Positions 12,681-23,508 of a stretch of DNA of 64,000 nt are shown one piece after another. Made by a program: the position numbers and the translations under genes. The notes under the pieces are model-generated. The model saw only the letters and a list, made by a program, of their open reading frames with translations, searched no databases and was not told the DNA's origin. Source of the DNA: Musa acuminata AAA Group (lineage: Eukaryota; Streptophyta; Magnoliopsida; Zingiberales; Musaceae); assembly GCF_036884655.1 (NCBI RefSeq), contig NC_088348.1:21331001-21395000 (forward strand), written 5' to 3'. Positions within the stretch are counted from its first letter, which is position 1. Every line of letters begins with the position of its first letter.

Positions 12681-13669
12681 TAACTCATGAAAAGCATTAT
12701 GTAATTTTGAAATAAATTAAAGGAGTTTCGTTTGAGTTGTTTACCTCATTGTCGAATGTCGTTAAGGTGTAGTTTGCTACCTTATCTTTGTTGATTTTCT
12801 TCTTGTCTTCGAATGAGCTCAATTTGTCTAAAGTTGCCTTCTTCTTCTTTTTAAGTTCATTTTTAATTTTTGATTCTTGTTTTAGAAATTTTATGAGGAG
12901 TTCAAGTTCACCATCACTTGAGCTTATGCTCAAGTGGTCTTCAATTATTCTAAGTCTGAAATCTTTCCTGTTCTTTGGCAGGTGGTTCTCAAGTTATTTA
13001 TGTGCATTGTACGTTATTTTATAGGTCAACAAAGACCCTATAAGTTCTTCAATTGAAAAATGGTTCAAGTTTTTTTATTCTTATATTATCATTATTTTTT
13101 AATCTTAATTTTTAGAAAGTGATCGTAAAATCTTGTTAACGAGTTCAAAATCTGAAAAACTTCTACCAAGTTCTTTTAAACCATTGACGATATCCGCAAA
13201 ACGGGTATATATGTCTCCAATGGTTTCATTGGGTTTCATATGAAATAGTTCAAAATCGTGCATTAAAAGATTGACTTTAGAATCTTTTACTCTACTCATG
13301 CCTTCATGTGTGATTTCGAGAGTGTGCCATATTTCGAAAGTCGTTTCGCAAGTAGAAACCCGATTAAACTCTATTTTATCCGAAGCGCAAAATAGAGCAT
13401 TCATAGCTCTAGCATTTAAGGAAAAAGTCTTCTTCTCCAAATCATTCCAATGGTTCATTGGAAGAAATCCTTTGAAAACTATTTTCAACAATGTTCCGTA
13501 AGTTCAAATCCAAAGAAAGCAAGAAAACTCTCATTCGAGTTTTCCAATATGTGGTCCATCCCATTAAAAAAGGGAGGACGAATGAGAGAAAGTCCCTCTT
13601 GAAAGCCAAAAAGAGTCATTTCTCTTGGGTGTTAAACTAAATGAGAAATAACCTTGCTTTGATACTAAT
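12681..13669 (-). pseudogene. Copia gag relic, unit 3
   Basis: Third copy of the LTR-adjacent gag fragment, again beginning TAACTCATGAAAAGCATTATG. The longest surviving frame (13105-13491, - strand) carries WNDLEKKTFSLNARAMNALF, the CETTFEIWHTLEITHEG segment and FELVNKILRSLSKN, which are typical of copia gag. The downstream acidic/lysine-rich segment is in another frame (12697-12933). Not functional. Confidence 0.8.
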
Positions 13670-15205
13670 TATTAGGAAAAGAGTCGGCACTAAGGGGGGG
13701 GGTGAATTAGTGCAGCGGTAAAAATTACGTCGGTTCAAAATTTCATTACGATTAAATTCATTTCCGACGAAAAACTATTTCATATAGGTATTAACTTTAA
13801 AAGCGTACGGAAGAACATAATAGATATAAAGTAAGTAAAGTGGTTTGCAGTAAAGTAAATTGCATAAGAGAAACGCAAACTAGATTTTTATAGTGGTTCG
13901 GTCGTCGTGACCATCGATTCCTCTTCCGTCGAGGCCATCGGCATCCACTATTGGTTTTCTTTTAATAGCCAAAGACCAATTACCCTTTTACACCCCTCTT
14001 CTCCTTTTCACGGGTTTAGGAGACAACCTTTTACAAACCTCTTTTATAAGGTATCCCTCTCACACCTCTCTTAGAACTCTCTCTAAGCTTTGGGAGGAGG
14101 GAATTCAGCTTTCTAAGGTTTACAACTTTAGAATCACTGGGTTTTTCTTAATATTTCTTGCTTATCCATGTAGGAATAGCTAGGGTATTTATAGGCCTCA
14201 AATGGATTCAAATTTGGAGCCCAAAATTCAAACCCCTGAAATTTTAGGGTACGGGCGGTACCACCACCTACACTAGATAATACCACCGCCTGGAGCCTGA
14301 TACTGGGTGGTAGCACCACCCAGACTGGCGGTACCACCACCTAACATAGTCTCGGAGACTGTGCCATGATGGTTTCACCTGTTTGGTCATTGTTTGGGCC
14401 TTTCTCTTAGCCCAACATAGCCCAAACTTAGCCCAACTATCCCCTAATTGGGTTGGCCCAATTCTAATCTCTATTATGTGCTAACTATGAATTTTAAGAC
14501 ATTTACTAAGCTAAACGAAGTCTGTAAGTCTAGGTTTTTTCCAACGAGCTTCCGGCGAACTTCCGACGATCTCTCCGCAATGTTCCAGCGGACTCCTAGC
14601 AAGCTCCTAGACTTTATGATGACCTTCTTGGCGAGTTTCGATGAGCTTCTTTGGCAAGCTTGACTCCTGGGCGAACGTCAAATCCGACAGAACTTTCGAC
14701 GAACGTTTAGACTTTCGACGAACTCTCGAAGTCCTAACGAAATTATGTTCTTGACTCCGGGACTTCATTTTCTTTATGCTTTGCTATCATAGTTAATCCT
14801 GCACATGTAAAAATACACTTCAATCTAGACAATTATTACTAAGCATGAATCATGTTGTCCGGCATGTCATTGGTCCATTGACGCTTCGTCCGATTCTTTA
14901 ACGCATTGTCCTCTCTTGTGACCTATTGCCCAATCGGCCAGTTGACCTCTGTAACTCTAATATCCTTGGCGCAATATCCCCTCTTCTTGACCCGATGTCC
15001 GAATCCATGGCCCGAAGACTTTTGTCGATACATCAACCGATCTTTCGGCCCGACATCCAATCTTCTAACATGTTTTCCTCCAGCTCAACATGATTTTTCT
15101 GCTTTAATTGTCTCTCCCTGATCGAAGCATCTTGTGTCACTCAAAATACAGATCAAATCATAAATACTATCAATTGGTTTTATCATCGAAATTCGAGATT
15201 CAACA
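13670..15205 (-). repeat. Copia LTR c of the tandem array
   Basis: Starts TATTAGGAAAAG (the canonical TG is mutated) and ends GAGATTCAACA. Palindromes at about 14250-14345 are of the GGTACCACC class; TATA sequence (TTTATAGGCC) at about 14190-14199 in - strand sense. It lies 2566 bp after LTR b. Confidence 0.8.
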
Positions 15206-15392
15206 CTATCAATACGTCGATTGATCCTTCGATGTGACGTTCAATCTTCTAACATGTTTCTCCGGCCCAACATGATTTTTCCAGCTTTAAATGTCTCTCC
15301 CTGATCAAAGCATCCTATATCACTCAAAACTTATATCAAATCATAAACACTTATCAATTGGTTTCATCATCAAAATACGAGATTCAATAAGA
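15206..15392 (-). repeat. Truncated copy of the LTR end
   Basis: About 185 bp repeating the last part of LTR c (about 15025-15205), including TTCAATCTTCTAACATGTTTC and the terminal GAGATTCAATA. Another tandem partial duplication. Confidence 0.7.
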
Positions 15393-15814
15393 ACCCTAGC
15401 GGATTCTAAGCTTGGGGTTGATCTCTTTAGGGGATCAGCCTCCTTGGAACTCTATAGAAGTTCCTTCCTCTAAGTTGCTGCTCAAAGGCTGCTAAAATGA
15501 TTCATCTATTGCTTATCAAAAGAGGATGAATACATGACTGTTTATAAGGCTTCTAAATCCTAACTCCTAATAGGACTCCTACTCAAGACTCCTATTTCTA
15601 ACCAACTCCTAATAAGACTCATACTCTAAGAAGGAACCTCCCAACTAACCCTAACCCTAGTCGGCCTCTTCACCTATTTAATAGGGGTCGACTAGGTAGG
15701 TTTTACATGAATGCCCCTTTCAATAAAATTTAATTATGACTCTCTTGGCTAGAGTCCTAATAGCGGATTAGATCATAAACTCTATCAATTGGTTTCATCA
15801 TCAAAATCTGATAT
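15393..15814. repeat. Unidentified repeat-like DNA with short LTR end fragment
   Basis: From 15393 to about 15769 the sequence is unlike the LTRs around it. It contains CCTAACTCCTAATAGGACTCC-like direct repeats and a GGGGTCGACTAGG segment, and no reading frame. From about 15770 to 15814 the copia LTR end (TTTCATCATCAAAATCTGATATTCAATA) appears again. I cannot assign the middle part. Confidence 0.4.
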
Positions 15815-15940
15815 TCAATAGTACCGCTGACGGTTAATGTTGCCAGGCAGTGGTACCGCCTTATTAAGCGGTGGTACCACTAGAGTTCGATCTCTGAGGC
15901 TCTATTAGGTGCTCGTACCGCCCAGTGTCAGTCTACAAGC
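15815..15940 (+). repeat. Copia LTR fragment, left half, interrupted by a LARD-like element
   Basis: Palindrome-rich LTR material (GGCAGTGGTACCGCC, GCGGTGGTACCACTAG) in + orientation. It continues at 20503 after the inserted element. Confidence 0.7.
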
Positions 15941-16386
15941 TGTCACGGACTTAGCTGGTTTTGCCTAAGTCGTGCGGCACCCTTGCGTGTCCGTCCGCAA
16001 AGGTCAGCCTCCCCGAAGTCTCCCATTGTCCCTTAGGACCACCAAAAGAGAGAATGGGTTAGAGAGAACGCCTCAATCGGGATCCACAAGCAAACATCTC
16101 CGAAAAACACTTCATAGACAATGCAAATTACAAACATACTTTACAAGCTCTGAACAGTGGCACAACAAAGGGTAAAATGGTCCATTATAGACCGAAAATC
16201 TCTCGCACGTGTCCACATGACACAACCTTTATTTACAAGCCTAAAGAGGCCACCAACCCAACTAAAATGGGACTATTAAGCCTTCGGCCGCCCCTCTACA
16301 TTCTGTACAAGGCATGAACATGCCAAGAGACACGGACATACATGAGCATTACATCAAACATCTTGTTTAGATGTTTGTCCGTGACA
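15941..16386 (-). repeat. 3' LTR of the LARD-like element
   Basis: 446 bp, TGTCACGGAC...CCGTGACA. Differs from the partner LTR by only a few substitutions, implying a fairly young insertion. Confidence 0.9.
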
Positions 16387-19300
16387 TTCTCCCCCACTTA
16401 TTCCTTCGACGTCCTCGTTGAAGCCTTTGTCGACACTGCAACTCCTCGCCTTTGCTGAGTCTTCAATCTTCTGCTCCATCTACAATGTGCCTCTTGGCTC
16501 CCAGCTACTCTCCGCTGCTATTTTTGAGTAGTCGAACCTTTGATCCGCCATGCTGCTGCAACTCACCAATGACTCTGACTCTGGTGTGGGGTTGGCTGAG
16601 TTGTGTTGATCATTGTTGATTCCTGCGGATCCCCCAGATGAAGGAAAAGACCATCCTTACTGCGCCAATCTCTCAAATTCCTCATGCTGCTTGAACTGAG
16701 TGGATGCTTGTTGGAGCTTTAACGAGCATCATCTCGCAAACTTCTGAAGTTTTGGGTCCTTCCTCCACAAAATTTGCTCATTGACTCTTCTTTCAGTTAG
16801 TTGTCACATCCAAGTAGGTTCGCATCACTTCCGCTTTCGATTGGCATTTCGTTGGGAAATGAAGTGGACAATCTACTCTCAGTAGCACTGATCACCGTTG
16901 GTGAGGATTTGACAACTATTGTCTTCCATTATCTTCGAAGGGTCTTTGAACATATGCATAGCTCCTCTGCTGGATAGATAAGAGAATTGGGGTACTCGGT
17001 TTCGCCCATTCTCTTAAGAGTTGAGAAGGCAAAGGTTACTTGACTTCGCCCGCCTCCTCGAGGTTGTACTTCATGCATCGAGCTGGTTACTGGCCTTCGC
17101 CTGCTCTTTGCTCACACTTCTGAAGCACATGAAGTGTTTGCACTCCTTGCGTTGAGTTAGCTACTATGATTCACTTTCTCAATGCCATTGAACTTCTGGA
17201 ATGCAGGAAATTTTCACCCCAATTTGGAGTAGTTCTCTCATAGGTTTGGCGCCTCTGGGATTGTACCGTCTTCTCCATCAACCCTACCGCCTACTCCTCT
17301 GAGTAGCAAAGGTATAGCACCGCGTACTGCCTGCTTCGTTCCTTGGTTATGCACTCTTGTATGACCCGAAGTCCTTTACTTTCGGCTATCTTGATGAGAA
17401 GCACATTGACACTGGTCTTACGAAGTTCTTCGGCCTCTACCCTTCAGCCTTGTCTCGGTACTAGGAGATTGCCTCTGCATTCTCCGCCTCCTCGGCCCCT
17501 TTCACGACCAAGCGCTCTCCCTCCATGAGAGCAAGGGATCAATGACTTTCACGGAAGTCCCGCCTCTACAGTACCATGGCGCTGCCATGCCCATGGCCCT
17601 ATTATCCGTCGCCTCGCATCTGCATCCCTTTTCTTCATGATCAGTAGATATGTCTCCGTGGCACTCCTCTGAGTCCACCTCCATACTAACTGATGCTTGA
17701 TTTTGGGTAGCTAAGTCCCTCTGGACTCGTCGTCGCTTCCTCGCCCCTTTTGACCCCCTGCTTCAACACCTCTGTGTTCTCCAAGCAGTCCGTTTGGTCG
17801 ATAGAAAGACAGACCGCAACTCCCATGCATGGCCTCTGCCATCATGTTGTAGGGTTTGCACCGATTCTGTTCTCCTTAGCTTCCTTGGTAGCAACGTTCG
17901 CTTACTCGGCCTTGTCCTCTGACTTGCCGGCTCCCTTAAGCGAATATGAGCTCTGGAGCAGTCCAACTCTCCAGCTGCTTCGATCATACCTCTGCATGAT
18001 CAAGTCCCTCCCATGGAACCCACTGGTACTTGCATTCGAACTTTTCCCTTAGTGGAACACAGCCCCCATATGCTGATGACCAAGGTTTTCATCCGATGCA
18101 AAATTCGATGCACGCCCGGAAGACCCACCTCTGCGGTACCATGGCCTTCACTCCTTGAATCCATAGCCCTTCTTGCCGTCGTGTTGTTCACCGAAGTGGA
18201 GCTTCCAGTAGCTCCCGATCATACCTCCATATGATCTAGCCCCTCCCGGGACTAAGTCGTGTGTATCGCATTGCCACGAACTATTCCACCACGATCCGCT
18301 GCACCATGTCGCCTCCTGATGACATCTCCATTGCATTCTGATCCTTGTGAAATAAACTCGAATTGTGAACCCTCCATGTGTGGCCTCTGCCAATACATCG
18401 CAGGGTCTCCTCCACCTTCGATTTTGTTCGCTCCTTTGGCAATCGACCTTCATCCACCCACTCTTGGGTCACACCTAGATGAAGCACCACTCTAGGACAG
18501 TCTGTCGCCTAGTAGCTCCTGAAGTCCACCTACTTCACTGTAATTTGTGCACCATTGTCTGGATCCTGGGCCTCTGCCCCTACCAGCACAATCTCCGCTG
18601 CGCACTGCTTCCTTCATAGCAACTCGAATGGTAACACTATGGCATATTCTTCAAGAGTACCCGCCTCTACGTCCTCTTTCCCCGTGCTAAGGCCTTCTGT
18701 ACCCAACTTCGCCTCCGTAAATTGAGTCGCCTTAGTTCCTCCATCAAATGCTTCTCCGAGATAAGGTGCATGTGCCCCGAAGCTCCCTTCGTCTTTGGCA
18801 CCATGCAAGATGAGTCCGCTCCGTCAGAATGAAGGACCCATGGAACAATATGATCCTACTCTTGCCTCTGCAAGAGTTCATGTCCTTGACCTCTGTCTAA
18901 GGAAAGTATTGTGCCTCTGCTCCATGTTCCAACTTCTATGCTGGCTCCCTTCAAGCGGCTTGAGTACTTCGCCAAGTTACACCCAAGTTGTTCCGCTCCT
19001 CGTTCTCACATTGAGTTGATGATGGCCCTCGCGCCCACCATTCCACGGGTCAGCCCTCCCTTGAGTCCGATCTCCACATCGACTCCAAGTGTGCCTTCAT
19101 TTAAGTTGCTTTGGGTCGCTCCCCCACTTGATCTCGCAATGCATCCACCAATGCATTCTCTCAAGCGAGATCATGCGACGACTCCTCGCCGCTTGCTCAG
19201 TCCATCGAGCTTCGTGGAGTTGTTGTTTGTTGAGGTACTCCTCCTCAACATGTGAGGTCCATCCCACATGATTCTCCCTCTGGAGAGCCGAGACTTATCC

Positions 19301-20056
19301 CTCCTGGATAACTATCTCGTTGGAGCAACATCTCTCTTCGTTTCGGAGACCACCATCCCCTTGGACTACTCCGATCTGCTGAACAAACTGTGCATTGTTC
19401 TGCCTCCTGCAAACGCACTTGCTAGATTGCGACTCCCCGTCAATACAGTCCCCGCTGCACCCCTCAAGGCCTAGCAACATGCTGAACTCGTTGCACACTT
19501 CAGCCTCCTACGGACGTATCCTTCGCATGCCGAAGAGAAAGTTTCAATGCTCCATGGCGCCGAGTTTCGGCGCCTTGGGATGGCCACGAACATTCCATCG
19601 TCCGCATACAAGCTCATGCATGAGTACCAAATTCTTCAAGTTAGCAATTCCCCTCACCTCTGTGAGCTTTGCATAACTCTTTTGATCGTTGAGCAACTCA
19701 TTCCACCTTGGATGGTCTCATCCTTTACCAAGCGCCTCGCTTGCCTTGAGCACCATCAAGTATAGTTGTCAACGTTGAGCCGTAGCTCAAACTCAGCTAT
19801 CCCAACCTTTGTGCGCTCCACATTCTTCCAAGCTTACCTGTTCTCGTGGTGCCTCTTGCGCGAAGGGTTGGCCATTCCACTGAATGCCAATGTCATATGC
19901 TTGCTCCTCCGAGCGACTCCTTTTTCCTACATCTCCATGCCCGTTTTCCCCCAAACGGTCGCGCGTGTGCTGACTGCCCTCAACGCAGCCCCGCTAGGTC
20001 CCCCACGTTTGCATGCTAAGTGTTTCTATGAGTGCTTGTCCCGCTCTGATACCATC
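16387..20056 (-). other. Interior of the LARD-like element, degenerate internal repeats
   Basis: No coding domain recognised. Similar phrases recur at intervals of about 550-560 bp (for example GCCTCTGCCATCATGTTGTAGG near 17839 and GCCTCTGCCAATACATCGCAGGG near 18391; the TACCATGG phrase near 17573 and 18136). This suggests an old internal duplication. It could be a decayed gag or a structural RNA; I see no evidence to choose. Confidence 0.5.
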
Positions 20057-20502
20057 TGTCACGGACTTAGCTGGTTTTGCCTAAGTCGTGCGGCACCCTT
20101 GCGTGTCCGTCCGCAAAGGTCAGCCTCTCCGAAGTCTCCCATTGTCCCTTAGGACCACCAAAAGAGAGAATGGGTTAGAGAGAACGCCTTAATCGGGATC
20201 CACAAGCAAACATCTCCGAAAAATACTTCATAGACAATGCAAATTACAAACAGACTTTACAAGCTCTGAACAGTGGCACAACAAAGGGTAAAATGGTCCA
20301 TTATAGATCGAAAATCTCTCGCACGTGTCCACATGACACAACCTTTATTTACAAGCCTAAAGAGGCCACCAACCCAACTAAAATGGGACTATTAAGCCTT
20401 CGGCCGCCCCTCTACATTCTGTACAAGGCATGAACATGCCAAGAGACACGGACATACATGAGCATTACATCAAACATCTTGTTTAGAAGTTTATCCGTGA
20501 TA
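20057..20502 (-). repeat. 5' LTR of the LARD-like element
   Basis: 446 bp, same length as the partner; terminal CA mutated to TA. The adjacent primer binding site on the - strand identifies it as the 5' copy. Confidence 0.9.
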
Positions 20503-21062
20503 AAGCGGTGGTACCACTAGTACCCTAAAAATCCAGGAAGAGACACTTTTTGACTCCATTTTTGTAGCCATTGGTGCCTATAAATATCACACTCTTTCTT
20601 ATATGAAAGAGCAATGAAAGTATGAATAAAAATCTTAAGATTTTGGGTTGTAAAATTGCTAAGTGTCCTCCGCCTCCCTTTCTAGTTTTGTGATCATTTA
20701 AGAGATGTGTGAGGCTTGTAAGGGTTGTCTCCTAAACCCATGAAAAGGAGAAAGTGTTGTAAGAGGATGGTTGGTCTTCGCCCATTGAAGGAAGATCGTT
20801 AGTAGACTCCAGTGGACTCAATAGAGGAGGAATCGGAAGTGGATGTATGTCACGACGACCAAACCAATATAAATTTAGTGTGCTTTGTTTCTGTGCCATT
20901 TCTTTAATGTTTTTCATTGTTATCACTCATTGATTCACTTGCCCACTACTCTCAATCACTTACGAACATTTTCAAGTTTAAACACTTTTTTCGGATACAA
21001 ATTTTATCGAATGAATCTTTGAATTAACGTTGGGTTTATCGAAAGCACTAATTCCCACCACC
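20503..21062 (+). repeat. Copia LTR fragment, right half
   Basis: Continues the LTR broken at 15940: GCGGTGGTACCACTAG, TATA box GCCTATAAATATC (about 20576-20588), the leader with GTAAGGGTTGTCTCCTAAACCC and GAAGGAAGATCG, then AGCACTAATTCCCACCACC near the end. The terminal CCTAACA is not preserved. Confidence 0.75.
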
Positions 21063-23393
21063 ACCCCTATAAGAGATCAAATTAGATTAAAATAATAAGA
21101 TTTTTATATATTGATTTTGTAAATTATCTCAATACTAGGAAGTTTGATTTATATTTATATTAGTTAGAGGTATAATTTTTAATAATAGTATAATGAGACG
21201 TTGCTTTCATGATATGTTTTGATGTATTTATTACATCAATTTTATGACTATGAAATTTTATCTATGGTATGTGGTTAGAGTCAATTATCAAGTCACTAAG
21301 GATATTTTATGATATATTACATCAATTTTAATCTCTAAAAATGACAAATAATGTAACAGTTATATGTGTTATGGTATAAAGTACTTGCTAGTTAAAAAAA
21401 AAATTCAAAAATAACTATTATCAATTGAGAACATAAGTTATATACTATATTGATTGTTGATCTATTTACTAAGGCTTTATAGCCTAAGGTATTTAAAAAT
21501 ATATTTTTATAAATGGGCTTGTGAGGAATCCACAAAAGATATAGTGATACATATTTGAATGGACATCATAATTATTATTATTTTTTTAATTAAAATTATT
21601 TATTTTTATTATTATGTTCACATTTATATATGTATATATTATGATTGAATATGATAACAATATTATTTTGATAAAATAAATTACTAGAATTATTGTGGAT
21701 TGTATTAGGAAAGATTAATAGTATCGTGCTATAAAAACGGGGTATAATATTAATGATATAAAATTATTATGACTTTTATTAGTAGTTGGACTTAATATAG
21801 TATTATTATATTTATTAAACTTATTAACTTATTTTATAAAATTTATTATCAATTGTAAAATACTTTTCAAATTTTACAATGATTTAATATGATTTTAAAT
21901 AAAAATATATATCACACACACACCCTTTTTTTTCATATATTAAGGAGCTACATATATTTAGAAGAATAATTTAATCATTTAGAAATTTTTTTGAGTATGA
22001 ATTTGGTTCTAATAATATTATTAGTTGGATTTGAATATTATGAACCCTAGTGATGTAATTAAATTTATTTATATATTTGTGAGATAATTGATATAGTATC
22101 GTTCACTTGCATAAGTTTGGGATGATAAGTTATTTGTATAGGTCTAGGCGTTGCTTCTTGCAGGAAAACTTATGGGGATAATGGCATCGTATCGTTTAAT
22201 TATAACAACTTTAATCAATTATATGATTTTTTTTTTTTTAGGAAAGCCAATATCGAAAACTCCTTTAGGGAAGAGACAACAGAAAGAAAAAAAAAAAAAG
22301 AATCATAGAAATATTTTAAAATTAACATAATCAATAATTTTGTCAGAAAATCATGATACTCATGACTTATTTTGTCTCATGAATTATGCCCGCTTTTTTT
22401 TTTTCATCATTATCTGTTCTATCTTTTATGTTTTAAATTTGGAGGGATGACCAAGTCTTATGTTAAATTAAAATTCTAACAATCTTGCTCCAACTCAAAA
22501 TCATTCGAGAATCTAAATTTTGTTACTAATCCAATTGGGGTTGTCATCCAAAAATCAATATATAAATTATTTTATTATCCACGATCAAATTCTAGTAAAA
22601 ATAATGATTGATGGTTTAATAATAATTTTTTTGTTTTTTGAGAGGTGAAATTCTTCCTTTGTTCCTTCTTATCTTTGATGTCAATTATTTGCTTATCAAT
22701 TTAGGATGGGAGAGTTAAATCAACTCATTCCTATATTTTCTTTCTGGATGTTAGTTATACGGTTATCAATTCAACACGGAAGAGCTAAATCGACTTGCTT
22801 TATTGTGCGTCAGATGTGACACAAATTTTAGTCTCGGTGAAGAATTGCTGGTCAGAGAGAATGAGTTTGGTCCTCTTCAAGGTCGAAAAACTCATCCGTT
22901 CCAGAGAGCTCCTGCAAAACTAATGCCAGGAGATGGTCAAGAGATTTCCTTTTAACACCTAAATTAGCGCATGGATGGTGGTCATGCACTGGATTGGCTC
23001 GCGTGGCATCGGAGAGAGGCTTTACGAGTTTTTAGTACTGTCTCGAGCAATCACTATAAAAATAAATAAATAGGTCTGACATAGTCTTAAGGAACATTTC
23101 GATTAAAATCAAGTGGTAATCGTTGATGAAGATTCTCAAATGATACGAATGAATTTTTTATTGTCCAATTAGGTGCTTTCGTTGTTAAATAAAACCAGAA
23201 AAATCTATTGTTTATCCTCGCATGTGTTACTCGTGTATTTATATGATACAATGTCCATATTCAGAGGGGTGAAGAAAGTCTTCGTAAAATATTCTAAAAC
23301 AGGTGTCATGCAAAAGCTAAAGAAAGAAAGAAACAAAAAAAACAGAGAGAGAGAGAGAGAGAAGTAGATCGAGGTCCCTGAAAAGGCTTTGCT
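21063..23393. other. AT-rich gene-free stretch upstream of the P450
   Basis: No coding region supported. Around 21450-21500 the phrase GATCTATTTACTAAGGCTTTATAGCC resembles the end of a copia RNase H (DLFTKAL, then a stop), so an old relic is possible. Poly-T and poly-A runs (about 22227, 22290, 22396) and a short CA run (about 21912) are present. The last 500 bp should include the P450 promoter; I see no decisive TATA box. A GA run at about 23344-23362 and a run of 25 C at 23394-23418 lie in the presumed leader. Confidence 0.5.
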
Positions 23394-23508
23394 CCCCCCC
23401 CCCCCCCCCCCCCCCCCCACTGTTAGGTACGATCAACATGCGATCTTAGAGACAGCCTCCTGGAAAAGAAGAAGAAGATCCACCATCGTCACTGCTACGC
23501 CATCAGTC

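Larger units (their letters stand above)
15941..20502 (-). mobile_element. Non-coding LTR retrotransposon (LARD-like), complete
   Basis: Two near-identical 446-bp LTRs (15941-16386 and 20057-20502) begin TGTCACGG and end CCGTGACA (right copy CCGTGATA). On the - strand, the right LTR is followed by a primer binding site, TGGTATCAGAGCGGG (about 20042-20054), complementary to initiator Met tRNA. The left LTR is preceded by a polypurine tract (AAGTGGGGGAGAA, 16387-16399), so the element reads on the - strand. Flanking AAGC on both sides (15937-15940 and 20503-20506) is a 4-bp duplication. The 3.7-kb interior is comparatively GC-rich but has only short, overlapping frames on both strands and no gag, protease, integrase or reverse transcriptase that I recognise. 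Confidence 0.85.

Noticed and set aside
15645..15665. Telomere-like CTAACCCTAACCCTAG
   Set aside because: Only two imperfect units; not a telomeric array.
20035..20056. Possible tRNA gene at GCTCTGATACCA-like sequences
   Set aside because: These are primer binding sites next to LTRs; no cloverleaf surrounds them.
16400..20152. Short frames in the LARD-like element as genes
   Set aside because: They overlap on both strands, have no recognised domain and no consistent coding signal.
23389..23508. Longer N-terminus for the P450
   Set aside because: The open frame runs upstream through the poly-C run; the encoded proline run is leader sequence and the family start fits 23509.
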